A program made the position numbers and the translations under genes. The notes beneath the pieces are model-generated. The model made no database searches, had not been told where the DNA came from, and saw nothing but the letters and a program-made list of their open reading frames with translations. From positions 39,339,378-39,403,377 of the forward strand of contig NC_063171.1 in NCBI RefSeq assembly GCF_023159225.1: a stretch of DNA of 64,000 nucleotides. The letters are read 5' to 3'. Origin of the DNA: Perognathus longimembris pacificus. Its lineage: Eukaryota > Chordata > Mammalia > Rodentia > Heteromyidae. Below, in pieces: positions 34,919 to 46,187 of this stretch (positions are counted from its first letter, which is position 1; the number at the start of each line of letters is the position of its first letter).

Positions 34919-35753
34919 GTAAGTGGTCGGGCCGGCGCGGGGCGCGAGGTGGGAGAGCGCCTCCGAACGCGGCACGCGGCGTTTCCCCCTCACCCCTCAC
35001 CCCCGAAGGCCCAGCGGGACCCCCACACCCTCCGCCGGGCTCCCCAGACTCCCTTCTCCTCGCCCATTCCCGCTCGCGATCACGCCCCGTCAGCCCTGAG
35101 GGCAGGGCTGGTCTCCAACCCCCGGCCATTTTCACCACCCTCGGAGGACTTCGGGGTCTCTTTGTATGAAGCCCATTTCTCTGGGGTTCCGCGGGTCCTC
35201 AGGCTCCGCTCACCCGGCCCCGCCGCCCTCGGCTTTCAGGTCTCTTCCCGGGTGGGGTCTTGGCCCTTGCTTCCTCTGCTCGAGCGTCTCCGAGCCGCCT
35301 CTTCCCACGCCCACACTGGCTGTGCTCGTTGGGTCGCGGGGGTTTCCCGGTGCCTGGCGTGGGGGGGGGGGGGAGATCCCCAGGGGTTCGCGGCCCGCCC
35401 CTCCTCTCCCGTCAGCAGGTTGGACTCGGCTCTTAACCCCGCGCGGGCACCGCGCCGCTTCCACGGCCCTGGCAAGCTGGAGACTTGGCGGGGCTCGCTC
35501 TGCGGCTCCCCCGGCGTCCCGCGCGGAGGCTCCGGCGAGCGGGCGCGCCCCCGATCCTCCCGAGGGGGGCGGTGGGGGCCCGGGCGCGGTGGTGGTGGGA
35601 GGGGGGAGTGGGCTCTGACCGGGTCCCCGCGGGTCTTCCCGGGTGGCACGAAAAGCCCGAACGTCTTTCTCCCAGACGGAAGAACTCTCGCTCGTGGACG
35701 GAGGGGGGTGGAGCGGGAAATGGGGCGTCCGGAGCTTTTCGAGTCTGGAGATC

Positions 35754-35789
35754 GGGGGGGGGGTGAATGGGGGGGGGACGGGGGGAGGG
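35754..35789 (+). repeat. G-run cluster (G-quadruplex motif)
   Basis: Runs of 10, 9, 6 and 3 G separated by 5, 2 and 1 bases, 270 bp upstream of the hairpin on the transcribed sense strand. Confidence 0.85.
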
Positions 35790-35992
35790 TGTCGATTCCA
35801 GGACCACGCACCCCGTGGGCCGTGGCATTCTTTCCCCGTCGTTCTCGGTCTCTGCCGCGTCGGTGTCACTGTCTGTCTGAGTCTTTTATTGATATATATA
35901 TGTATGTATTTTTTGGTCTGGGACCCCCGTTTCTCTCTCCCCGCCTCCCATTCCCACCAGCGGGCGACCGGAGGCTTCGGAGGCGCTGCGGG

Positions 35993-36053
35993 CGACGGCG
36001 GCGGCGGCAGCCGGGAGGCTGCGCGGAAGAGGCGGCGGCGGCGGCGGCGGCCA
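35993..36053 (+). repeat. CGG/GGC trinucleotide tracts
   Basis: A short (CGG) run near 35996-36006 and a (GGC)n run of about seven units at 36031-36051, ending a few bases before the mir-9-1 stem. Confidence 0.9.
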
Positions 36054-36058
36054 GGAGG

Positions 36059-36147
36059 CGGGGTTGGTTGTTATCTTTGGTTATCTAGCTGTATGAGTGG
36101 TGTGGAGTCTTCATAAAGCTAGATAACCGAAAGTAAAAATAACCCCA
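36059..36147 (+). ncRNA. MIR9-1: mir-9-1 precursor hairpin
   Basis: Stem-loop of 89 nt containing both miR-9 arms. miR-9-5p occupies 36074-36096 (begins TCTTTGGTTATC) and miR-9-3p occupies 36113-36134 (begins ATAAAGCTAGAT). The loop (GTGGTGTGGAGTCTTC) and the outer stem (GGGGTTGGTTGTTA pairing with TAAAAATAACCCC) match mir-9-1 and not mir-9-2 or mir-9-3, whose loops and basal stems differ. It is processed by Drosha and Dicer. The 5p seed CTTTGG targets neural regulators such as REST, TLX/NR2E1, FOXG1 and HES1 in vertebrates. It sits inside a CpG island and directly follows a CGG-rich tract. The predicted host intron runs from 34919 (or 27651) to 41563. Confidence 0.99.
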
Positions 36148-36196
36148 TACACTGCGCAGAGGGACCCCGGGAAAGGCGGCCCGCGCCGAGGAAGGG

Positions 36197-36257
36197 GTGG
36201 TGGTGGTTGCGGAGGTGGTGGTGGTGGTGGTTGGGGGTGTGTGTGGGGGGGGGGGGT
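36197..36257 (+). repeat. (GGT)n and G-run
   Basis: GGT triplets (two runs) then GTGTGTG and about 12 G, 50 bp after the hairpin. Confidence 0.9.
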
Positions 36258-36600
36258 GTCTCAGGCCTGGAGGACTGATCGACCCCGAGAGGCTGCAAGA
36301 GGACCCCACCGCCCTGAAACACCCCCCACCCCGGGGGTGTCAGCTTCCTCCCTTCCCGGGGCCAGGTCCACGCAGGTGGGAGTCACCGTCCTGCTTCGCC
36401 GCCCCCGGATGGAGCCAGGCGCCATCCTCCGCTCCCGCCCGCCTGGTGGGGAAGCAGCTGCGCTTCGGTCCCCTCCGGCGGCGCCGCCCGCTCGCGCGCT
36501 CTGGGGCAGCCTGACTGACTCAGGGGCCTGGAAGCCGCTTCAGGGGAGAGGTGTGCTGAAATCTAGTTGGAGGGTCGTGCTGGACAGCAGCTAGACCAAT

Positions 36601-38959
36601 CAGTCCCCCCGAGGCTGTCCGGGAGGGCTCGGTGGGAGATGAGCGGAGAACGCTGGGCTCTGCTTCGGTAGGATCCTAGAAGCCACCTGGGGCTATCCAG
36701 CTTGGTTGAGAGGTGAGAAAATGGCGAGGTGGAAATAGGTGAGGATAGGGCTTAGAGCTATAGACAGCATGAGAGAAGGAGTTTGCATTCTCCCCCCCCC
36801 CCCGCGCCCCACCAAAAAAACTAACCAAAAACCCAGGGAAAAAAATCTCAGGACACAGGGTGACCCCAGAGCTTTTTGCCCCATCTGAGTTGTAGGGCAA
36901 CAGAGGGCAGAATCTCTGTTCCATTTCCATACTATTTCCTTCTTTAGACTTAGGACCTCAGTGGCATCTTAAAAAGATTCTCCAGCTTCTTTGTCGTTAA
37001 TGACCAAAGGGGTTGAGTGTGGGTCTTTCAGGACATCTTGTCTTCCCACTCAGCTCTGCTTTTAGAAATCATGTCCAAGAACAAATGGCCTCAAGGAGCT
37101 CCGAGGAGCTCAAACACAAAGGAATTTGTAGCTTAGTATCTATGCTGCCCAGAGAAAGCAAAGAATTAGGGAGATTAATCAGGGCCTTGCCTAAAAGAGT
37201 CCATTCTATCTGGCCTGACCTAAATTTTTTAAGCAAAAGAGTGTTTGGGTTCAGCTGAGAAGAGGATGGTATATGGTCACTTTGCAAAATAAAAATGTGG
37301 CCAGAGCTAGAAGTTATCCTTTAGTGCTGGCTACTGCTCCCCATCCCAGGGCCCTGCATTCCAGGACACAGGGCAATAAGAAGTAAGGGGAAGGAGAATT
37401 GAGCAAAATGTCCTTGTACAGACTCTATTTCTGGCATAAATTTAAAATTTCCTCCCAGGACCTGATTTTATAGCTAGAAGATAATGATTCAATTACATAT
37501 TATGTGGGAGAAATATTGGAGAATTCAAACTAAAAAAAAAAAAATTGGGCTTCAGGGAGCCTGGAGTACATATGTCTCCTTCGGAGATTTAGAAGGTGGG
37601 AAAATTAGTGGCCTCTCACTTTTCTGTTGGGAATTTGGGGTTTCTAGAGGAGAGGAAGGGAGAGACTGGATTAGGAGTGGGAGCAAATTTGATTCAAGGC
37701 CTAATAATCTCTAACCCTACACTGTGCCTGCAAGCCTTCTTCTTTTTTTTTTATCTTCCAACACTGACAGGTAACTTTTATTAACCCATTTCACAGATGA
37801 AGAACCACAGACCTAAATGAGTTGCTAATAGCCCTCAGTGACCTCAAGTTCAAAACTCTTCCCAGGGAGTTTATTTGTGGGAAGAGCTGGAGAGGGTGTT
37901 GTAGGGAGGAGGACAGGGATGAGCTGAGGAGGGACTAGGCATCAGGGGAGAGAGAATGAAGACCTTCAATGAGGAAAGGCCTAGTCAAGAGCAGGTTCTG
38001 GGCTTGGGAGGAGAGAGGTAACTTTTTGTTGTTTTGTTTTTCTTTTCATGTAACCTATTGGAAATATGGATATGGGATCCATAGGAGTCTCAGAATCTGT
38101 TTTAGTTGCTATAATTAATTTATATTATTGCTGTCTCTCATGAGCACACTTGACAGCAAGATTATCGAAAGAGAAGAGATGGAGGACCTAAGGGAGCTGG
38201 CAGGATGAGGGATTTTTATACCCTATAAAACAAGGAGGAATAGAAGCCAGGAGGGATATGGATTGAATGTTTATGTCCACTTTGTGTGGACCCTATGGTT
38301 TGGTGGATGGTTGGGGTTGGGAGAGAGATACATGGCTGTGTTAGTGAGCTGTGTGTGTGTTTCTCATGGAAGGCCACTGAGTGATGTGTGAACTAGTCAA
38401 GTTGCACGTATGCTCTGTGATGCACAGGAAGCTCAGCTGGGAAATTAAAAATTCCCAGCTGTGTGCAGGTGAATCCACTGTAGGACAGACACTGTGGGAC
38501 CTAAGGTTACCAAAGGTAGACATACAGGAATACCACTGAGTCCTCCTCCAGGTAAACACCCAGTAGGGGGTCTGGTGGAATTGGTATTTGAGGAGGCTGG
38601 ATTGCTAGGAGTTCAGAAGTGCCTCAGCAGCCACCAGCTAGGAAGTTTCCTCTCTCCTATCTCCATTCCTCTGACTATATCTAAGAACTTTCATTTCTAG
38701 TCTTCTGGTTTTATGATAGCTACCTAATTTACAGAAAACCAAACGGTTCTGGATCCAATTTTTTCTCTCCTTAGCTCCTCATCCTAACACTCTCCTACTG
38801 AATTCCCAGTGCAGGCAGCTAAAGACAACTTTCCCCTCAATGTTTGACTGGAGTTTTGAGTTATCACTCATACCCGCACCCTGGGACCAGTTGGTTGTTT
38901 TTTCTTAGTGCTAGGCATCAAAAGGTCTTGTTGAAAAATCTTCCAAATCATAAGAATTA
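36601..38959 (+). other. MIR9-1HG: Host intron downstream of mir-9-1
   Basis: No SINE. A - strand MIR remnant at about 37765-37865 (ACCCATTTCACAGATGAAGAACC) is the only repeat seen. The C run at 36791-36803 is low complexity. Confidence 0.4.
37765..37865 (-). repeat. MIR fragment
   Basis: TTAACCCATTTCACAGATGAAGAAC is the inverse MIR core. Confidence 0.55.
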
Positions 38960-38965
38960 TCTTGA

Positions 38966-39033
38966 TCTGGGCTGGGGATGTGGCTGAAGTGTTAGAGCTC
39001 CTAAAGCCCTGAATTCAAATCCAGTACTGTAAA
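38966..39033 (+). repeat. ID-like monomer
   Basis: GGGCTGGGGATGTGGCTGAAGTGTTAGAGC and GAATTCAAATCC. It marks the right end of the SINE-free core. Confidence 0.6.
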
Positions 39034-39097
39034 AGAAAAGAAAAGGAAGGAAGGAAGGAAGGAAGGAAGGAAGGAAGGAAGGAAGGAAGGAAGGGAA
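39034..39097 (+). repeat. (GGAA)n repeat
   Basis: About 13 GGAA units after an AAAAG lead-in; grown from the tail of the preceding ID-like monomer. Confidence 0.95.
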
Positions 39098-39671
39098 ATT
39101 TTTAAAAAGGAAGACCTCAATGAGTAATCCTAGAGAGCAGAAGAAAAAGAAGAGCAAAACACCTGGACCCAGGTCTTTGTTTGGGTGCCATCTTATACTT
39201 TTATGAGATTTTTTGTTATTTTGTTTTGTGGTTTTGAGGATGAAACCCAGAGCCTCGCCTAGGTGAAGCACACACTATGCTACTCTGGGCTATTTAGGTT
39301 GTTACATGCATCAGATGAAGAACTATTTACCATATGTGATGATACCTATGAGGAAAGGTAATGCTGAGATTATAGAGGGGCTGTATGCTATATATAATTT
39401 GGAAAGATGACTTGATAGCATGTTGTTGATTTTAGAATGTAAAAGGGACAGCTCTGGCATGTTTGTGACTAAGGATCTCAAAAAATATGAAAGTAAGAGG
39501 TGTCTGGGAGTTGAGAAGGGACTCCTGGGGACGTGACTAGGAAGTAGTAGAAGTTCAGGAAGAGGAAGCCCAGCTCTTGGGAAGCCTGTTGGGAGAAGAG
39601 GCTGGGGTCCCTATGGCAAAAATGACCATTGTGGGGGTTTTGGACATCATTTTAATTTAATTTAATTTTAA

Positions 39672-39858
39672 TTTTTTTGCAGTACTGGAGATTGAACTCA
39701 TGCTAGGCAAACACTGTCTTTTGAACCACACCCCAACCTTTTTTTGTATGTGTTTTGTGTTTTTGAGACGATGTCTCACAAACTTGAGCTTGAGATACCT
39801 TCTGACTCTGCCTCCCAAGTAGCTGGAACTATAGGCACATACCATCATACCCAGCTTT
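39672..39858 (-). repeat. ID-like plus 7SL-like SINE
   Basis: Inverse ID-like monomer, T run, then inverse 7SL-like part (CCTCCCAAGTAGCTGGAACTATAGG). Confidence 0.65.
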
Positions 39859-40314
39859 CACTATGCTCTTTCTCCTTATAGTGACTTACACTTATTGGCA
39901 AGAGCATTTATGACTGGCAAACTGATATGCAGGTTGAGAGATATGGCATGCATAAATGGTAATTCCACATTTATGCCATTACAACTTCTAGATTGTGGAA
40001 TTGCTAACACATATATGTACTGCACATGCGCTCCCACCCATCCACATACATACAGGAAGTCTGGGGTAATGGCACTGTCTTGTCCAGAGGCAGAATGTGC
40101 CAACTCTCATAGAAGATAAGGGGTTTGGGTTAATGCTTTAAATTCACTGGAGGAGAGAGGAGACAAAGCTATAAAACAAAACATTCCTGGCCCTTTGAAG
40201 AGAACGAGGAATGGGGTTTTGGAAGGAAAGGCTGGTTGGTGTAGATTTAACTAGGAGAGTGGTTAAGAGAAAGGGGGAACCCCTTTCTTGCTACACAGGC
40301 TCTGCCAGGGTTGG

Positions 40315-40520
40315 AGTGACACCCCCCTCCTTCTGCCCTAATCCCCCCATTAAGGCAGCTCTGAGTTTGTTATGACAGCGGCTGAAGGCAGCTGAATTGC
40401 TGTTTGCCGTGTCTGCTAATTGGACTGAAGGGTTGGAGTCTGGACACTGAAAGGAACCATTGTTGCTGTTTACCTTCCACAGCCGCCTCCCTGGGGACCC
40501 TTTGGGTGAAGGGGAGCAAC
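40315..40520. promoter_or_regulatory. Candidate intronic enhancer
   Basis: CTAATCCC (OTX-like), CCATTAAGG, GCTAATTGG and CCATTGTT (SOX-like, 40457-40464) with CAGCTG occur in a repeat-free stretch of the host intron about 4 kb downstream of the hairpin. Confidence 0.4.
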
Positions 40521-40944
40521 ATGCCCACAGGTTATTGCACCCATTCCCTGGCTCTGCGCATCTCAAAGTCTTGGGGGTGATTTGAGCTTTCACAGCACAG
40601 AGCCAACACCTGAGTGGGTCCCCAGGCTAGGCCCAGGGATCATCCATAAGCCCTCAGGAAGGGGAGTTATATGCTTGTCTTTCGCCTCCATCTTCATTCT
40701 CTTCCCCTTTAAGGGTGCCTTTTCCTCCAGTGATCAGGCTTCCCCCCCTCCATCTTTTCTTATCTGTTTCCTTCTATGCCAGTGATTCTCAATTGAGTCA
40801 TGCACTAAAGACACCTGGGGAGCTTGGGATTGTTTCTTCCTGAATATTGATGTTTGGGCCCAGACAAGATTAAGAGTATATGGGAATGAAGTCTAGGCAT
40901 CGCCCTCACTTAATGTGCAGATGGGTTAAGAACTCCTGGTACAG

Positions 40945-41048
40945 GGAGTGAAGCTGTGGCTCAAGTGGTAGAGTACCACCTTTGAGGGAAAAGAAACAAC
41001 AACAACTCAGGGACAGCATCTATGCCCTGAGTTCAAGGGCCTGTACTC
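40945..41048 (+). repeat. Geo monomer
   Basis: GCTGTGGCTCAAGTGGTAGAGTACC to CTGAGTTCAAGGGCC. Geo half alone, followed by (CA)n at 41066-41089. Confidence 0.75.
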
Positions 41049-41563
41049 TTTCTGTCTGTCTCTGTCACACACACACACACACACACACAAACCCCTTATA
41101 CAAATTCTTCTCTGTGCCTGGGACACATGCATGCTTGCACTCGTGTGTACTCACACACACACACACTTCAGTCTTACCTTTTCTCCCAAGTATCTGATAT
41201 TTACAGTGCTAACAGGCAGAAAATGTTGTGTCCCTTTCTCATTCTTATAACTAAATTCCTTATAGTTAACGTAGTATTTAGGATGGCCTGTACACTGTCA
41301 CCTCAGCCTGAGCCCTTTCCCAAAGACAAAAACACTGATTCCTTTTCCCTGTGGATTTCTCAATATGATCCAGAGTAAGACAGCTAATTCTGAAGCACTT
41401 CGGTCCTTAGGGATGAAAGAGGCTCCGGGATTCACTGGCTCTTGTGCTCTCCTTCCCCCAAAGTAGGGTTGGTGATTTGGAGGTTTCCAGGGAGGAGACT
41501 TTCTTCAACTACACTTCTCATTGCCTTACTGGACTCTAATGTTTCTGCTTCTTTTCCCTTCAG

Positions 41564-41673
41564 TTTCTCATGTGGGGCGGGTGGGTGCTCCACCACCCTC
41601 CCGCCCTCTTTCTTCCATATGGAGAGGAGACAGAAACAGCTGCATCCAGCACCACGGACAGCTCTCCTGGGCG
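41564..41673 (+). ncRNA. MIR9-1HG: MIR9-1HG exon resembling CROC4 coding exon, frame disrupted
   Basis: A 110-nt exon between a strong acceptor (pyrimidine tract then CCCTTCAG, ending 41563) and a donor (GGGCG|GTGAGTG, GT at 41674). One frame reads GAGGCSTTLPPSFF, close to GAGGFCTTLPPSFL of human CROC4 as remembered. The next human block (SSTTDSS) is also present, at 41645-41665, but in a different frame. The spacer between the two blocks is 32 nt here against 24 nt in human, a +8 difference. The nucleotide homology is therefore clear but the protein is not maintained. Confidence 0.8.
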
Positions 41674-43124
41674 GTGAGTGAACCTCTTTGCCCTGGTCCC
41701 TCTAGGAGGGTGAGGAGGGGTCCTCCTGTCCGTCCCATCAGATCTCAAACACTCTGGATTTCAAATCTGAAGGGCTTGTTTGCAACCAGTTGTAGAGTCT
41801 CAGGAGAAGCCAAAGCTGAGGGAAGCTGGCATTCCTGCCTCCAGGACGCTAGGTTTGTCTGCATGCAAGGAGTCTGAATGACAGGTTGCTCCTGTCATAA
41901 TAATAGGATGAAGGTTAGATCTCAGGAAGGATTCAACTTAAGGTCATGTAAGACATGAAATGTACAGATCAGCTACAGCTAAAACGAACCTTAGCTATAA
42001 TCAGCCCAACGTCCTCTTACAGATCCCAAGGGAAAAAAGAATGTGACCCGGGTCAACCAACTGGTTAGTAAGATGTGAAGCAATAGGCTCCTGAATTCAG
42101 CCTTGCCCTTTCTATGTGTCTGGTACCTTTTTCAGGGGTCTCCTTGCCTAACGATGGCCAAGGGAGTTTTTTTAAGGATTGCCTTCATTTAAGAAAGGAA
42201 AGATGGGCTGCGTGTCTAGGCACATGTGGTGCCCACGAGAGACAGGAGGAAATGGAATGGCCGGGAGGGGGGTGGGGAGCTGGAGGAAAGGCTTCAGGGA
42301 AGGTTTACCTAGCAGTAGCTGGCAAGCCATGTGAGCAAGGCAAAGGGACTACCATCTGCCAGGACACAGAGGCCAGTGGATGGCCAGCCACAGGAATCTC
42401 TAGGGGCCAGCAGGAGTCATGCAAACTGGAACAGGGCCTGGGAAAGGCCCTTCTGTGTGCCCATGCCTGCTCCCCCAACACCGTGAGCCTAGAAACAAAG
42501 GGGCCATTCTCTCAGATTTGATGCCGCCATCTCCGGCTGGCAGTGCCAGGTGGTGGGGGCATCAGGGGGTGTCAATCCATTATCCACCCCCCCAACTCCT
42601 AAGTCCTCTGGGGCTGAATGTTGGGGAGGTGGGTGTTCTATGCTATGTTGCCTTGGCAACCACCCCAACCCCCACCCCGCAAAGCACAAAAAAGAGACAG
42701 CTTTTACCCTCACCTCCAGGAAGAACCTGGGTCTGGCTGGGAATCTTCCCTTGGGAATCCTCTTTTCTGAAGCACAAGCCATGGTATGCATTAAGCATCA
42801 CCCTCTTCCCAGCACCCAGCATGGAAGGTTCTGGCATTGTGGGTCATAGAGGCAGAGAGGCTGGTGCATCCAGGATCTGGGCAAGGTTATATAAGTGAGT
42901 CTCTGTCCCTTGTATTTACCTTCCTCTCTCCCCAATCTCTCCTGCCCCTTACCTATAGCCAAGGCTGTCTTAGGCCTTCTCCATTGAAGCAATGGCATGG
43001 GCCATGACCTTCTACTCTTTCCCAAAAGAGAGGGATACGCAGTTACCTCTAGCAAATCTCCAGTCTGTGAGAACAGAGAAGAAGAGGGGGTCATTCCTGA
43101 CACCCTCCATCTGTACCCACTACC
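41674..43124 (+). other. MIR9-1HG: Host intron
   Basis: Unique DNA with no coding exon. GCCGCCATCT (about 42522) is a YY1-type motif. Confidence 0.35.
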
Positions 43125-43225
43125 ATTACTCAATTACTCATTAAGCATTCTGCCCCCTCCTTCCGCTCGTTAAGCCTGATTTGCATACATTTGCATAATA
43201 CAGTTCATTTGCATTCCAGGAGGCT
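43125..43225. promoter_or_regulatory. Triple POU octamer cluster
   Basis: Three exact copies of ATTTGCAT, the complement of the ATGCAAAT octamer, lie at 43179-43186, 43189-43196 and 43207-43214. Start-to-start spacings are 10 and 18 bp. Upstream are CAATTACTCATTAAG homeodomain sites. Likely an intronic POU (BRN/OCT)-bound enhancer of MIR9-1HG. Confidence 0.55.
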
Positions 43226-44254
43226 CATGGTAGAAGCCAGGAAAAAAGAGGGGGGCTGGGTTGAAGAAGAGAGAAAAGGGGAGAGATTTTGTTTTCATCA
43301 AAGTGTGGGGGGAAGGGCTGAGGGAGGTGGCAGGAAGAGGATAGAAATAAAAATTCACACTACTTTCTTTCTTCCTTTCTGCCCTCCCTCCCTGGGCTGG
43401 ACTCAGATGCCAAAGAGAGATGCCAAGGGGCCGGCTTTTCTGTCCTTTTTTGTCTTGCTTCCTCCGGCCTTGGCTCCCCAGCCTGGCCCCCCACCTTGTT
43501 GGACTGAGGCTTCAGAAAGAAAGAGGCAGGGGTAGGAAACAAGGCTGTGGGAATGGAAGCAGAGAGAGAGAGAGAGAGGAAGGCCGCCATCTTAGGTAGC
43601 TGGTACTGGTAAAATGGCTGCCTGTGACAGGTACGGGCTGAAGGCCATCCCTAGATGTTGGCTATGGAGCACAGTGACCCACATAACCAGAATTTCCTGG
43701 CTGGCCAGGAATAGTGTGGAATCTTCCTACTAGTGGAATTAGGAAGAGAGAATGAGAGGAGGGGAGAAGTGACTGGGAAGCATGGTAGGGAGGCCTCAAC
43801 ACTTGGTATAGGTTTCAGAGGACTCAGAGGTTTATTGGCAATGCCAAAAGTACTGGAGAAATCAGAGTGGACATGACATTGGTGGGGATGTGCCATATTC
43901 TCTCCTTAGCCTAGCAGTCCTGCTTCCATCTTCATAATTCCAGTGAAACGGAAGTCCTTACATCCTCCTCAGTTGGGCCTGTTGCCCTTTCTCAAGATGG
44001 GCCCTCCATGACCTCTGTGGAGAATTTCATGCTGATGCTCAACAGTTCCATTCATTCAGTCCTCTGGTTGATCCAAGCAGAAAAGTTCCCCAGGGTTCCA
44101 CTGTCAGGATCCTTCTTTTTTTCCCCTCTTCCCTCTTACTCACCTGTGTTCCTTCAACCAACCTCTAAAGTTAGAAAATCTCTTTCCCTTCCTCCCTCCC
44201 TCCTCCACCTCCTGTCTCTCTGTGCTGGTCCTAGAGCGCTTGAATGCATTGTCT
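43226..44254 (+). other. MIR9-1HG: Host intron
   Basis: Unique sequence with a short (AG)n at 43561-43580; no exon signals with support. Confidence 0.35.
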
Positions 44255-44430
44255 TTGAGCTTTTGTGCTCAAGGATAGCACTCTAGCACTTAAGCCATAG
44301 CTCTACTTTTGGCTTTTTTGGTAGTTAATTGGAGATAATGGATTTTCCTGCTCAGGTTTTGAACCTTGATCCTCAGATCTCAGCATCCTGAGTAGTTAGG
44401 ATTACAGGTGTAAATCACCAGCACTTGGCT
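44255..44430 (-). repeat. B1-Geo SINE, 5'-truncated
   Basis: Inverse copy with only part of the Geo half, then the 7SL-like half ending AATCACCAGCACTTGGC. Confidence 0.8.
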
Positions 44431-44854
44431 ATCATTTATTTTCATTTATTTTATCTTGATCTATCCCAAACTCCAGATTCACAACCCACCTATTACTTAG
44501 GGTCCTGCCATTAATTCCCAGAGCAGAGACTATAACGGTCATGTCTGAAGTACATACTGGGAAGATACTTGTGTTTTAGCTTCTATAGTGGCAAAACTCA
44601 GAAGAGGGAGTTTAGATCCTCAGGATCCTTAGGGAGTTTAGATCCTTAGGAGTTTTATACATGAGTCATGTCCATGCCACTGCTTAATGACCTCTATCAA
44701 TGGCACTGTAAAACTCCTAGCTCCTCAGCAGTATCCTGGACTTGTCCCATATCCATCAGGTCCACGAAAACCTGTTATTTCTTCCTTTGTGATCCATCTT
44801 GTAGCCATGCTTCTCTTATCCCATACTTTCACATACCCCTGCCTCCTTGTTAGC

Positions 44855-44935
44855 TCACTCATTCAGCAGACACTTACTGAGTGCCTCCTATGTGCCAGGA
44901 GCTATGTGAATAGGTGACTGGAATCTAAAGCTGCT
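44855..44935 (+). repeat. L2-type fragment
   Basis: TCATTCAGCAGACACTTACTGAGTGCCTCCTATGTGCCAGG is the classic L2/MIR3-like motif. Confidence 0.6.
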
Positions 44936-45295
44936 CTGAGGCTATGGCAATCTATAGAGAGTCAGCCCCAATCAGAAGACATGTGCCAAGTGTTGCCCTG
45001 CAGTTCTACAGTGCTAGAGAGTTAGTGTTTGATGGGATAAGTGTTGAGCTTTCCTGTGGGACACCTCAGGGTTGCTGAAAATGGTTTCCTGGAGGGTGTC
45101 AGGAGAAAAGCAATACAGTGTATGCAGGGGTTTGTCAGTCTAAGACGTTTGAGGAGGTGGGAGGTAGACAGAACGCCATAAGAAGTTAAGAATTAGTATG
45201 ATATATTTGAGGACTATCCTGTCCTTCAAAGGCAGTCTGTGCTGTAGGTAAAAAAAAGGAAGCAGATTAAGGAAGCACTGTTAAGAGTATTATGT

Positions 45296-45541
45296 GCCTG
45301 GCACCACCAGTGGCTCATGCCTGTAATCCCAGCTACGCAGGAGGCTGAGATCCATGGGTTACAGTTCAAAGCCAGCTCAGGCAGGAAAGTCTGTGACTCT
45401 TATCTCCAATAAACTACTTAGAAAAAAGCCAGAAGTGGTGCTGTGGCTCAAGTGGTAGAGTGCTAGCCTTTAGCACAAAGAGGCTCAGGGATAGCATCTA
45501 GGCCCTGAGTTCAGGCCCCACCCAGGACAAGAAAAAAAAAA
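45296..45541 (+). repeat. B1-Geo SINE
   Basis: Full copy; ends CAGGCCCCACCCAGGACAAG plus A run. Confidence 0.88.
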
Positions 45542-45892
45542 GTGTTGTATGCTATGCTAGGGAGGCTAGATTTAATGATAGGTGTATTAAAGAAGTTAGT
45601 TGACAACCTCAGATGCTAGGCCTAGGGAATGGCTGGGGAGCAACACACAGCTATTCTTAGAAGGGACAGGGCTCCTGTATTCGGCTGCCTATTGAGCCTA
45701 GCACCCAACCCAACATTTCACTAGCTTTCACCTGCTTCTGACTAAACCAAGGAACATATGAAAGGCCTAGGAACCACACTGAGGAAAGGATGTCTCTGCC
45801 TCCCCTTCCAGAATCCTCCCATCATCTTCTTCCATCTCCCCCATCTCGAGCTCTCTTTCTCTGTTTCTCTGTCTCTCTGGCTCTCTTTCTCT

Positions 45893-46175
45893 CTGGCTCC
45901 AGTACTGGGGCTTGAACTCAGAGCCTGGGCATTGATTGTTCCTGAACTTGTTTTGCTCAAGGCTAGAGGTCTATCACTTGAGCCATAGTTCTCCTTCTGC
46001 TTCCTCTTCCCAGATTCCCAGCCCCTTCTGTTTTTTTGTTTGTTTGTTTGTTTGTTTGGCGGTTAATTGGAGATAAGAGTCTCATGAACTTTCTGCCAGG
46101 GTTGATTTCAAACTGAGATCCTCAGATGTCAGCCTCCTGGCTAGCTAGGATTATAGGAAAGAGCACCTGTCTAGA
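45893..46175 (-). repeat. B1-Geo SINE with (GTTT)n expansion
   Basis: Inverse copy. Between the Geo and 7SL-like halves lies extra C/T-rich sequence and a (GTTT)n run at 46040-46058. Confidence 0.8.
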
Positions 46176-46187
46176 TAGACCTCTTGC

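Larger units (their letters stand above)
34440..36600. promoter_or_regulatory. CpG island and proximal promoter of mir-9-1
   Basis: About 2.1 kb of GC-rich, CpG-dense DNA that runs from just upstream of the presumed start through the hairpin. It holds a full palindromic CRE (TGACGTCA, 34620-34627), a CCAAT box (34640-34644) and several GGGCGG-type GC boxes. Long open frames on both strands within it have low-complexity Pro/Arg/Gly content, resemble no known family and are ascribed to base composition. The full CRE makes CREB/ATF control plausible, consistent with reports that CREB regulates miR-9 genes. Confidence 0.85.

Noticed and set aside
34949..36116. Long overlapping open frames (up to 379 codons) in the mir-9-1 CpG island
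   Set aside because: Pro/Arg/Gly-rich compositional frames on both strands and in several phases, running through the hairpin itself; no family resemblance.
42510..42535. YY1 site GCCGCCATCT as a promoter
   Set aside because: Single motif in intronic DNA with no CpG island or initiator context.
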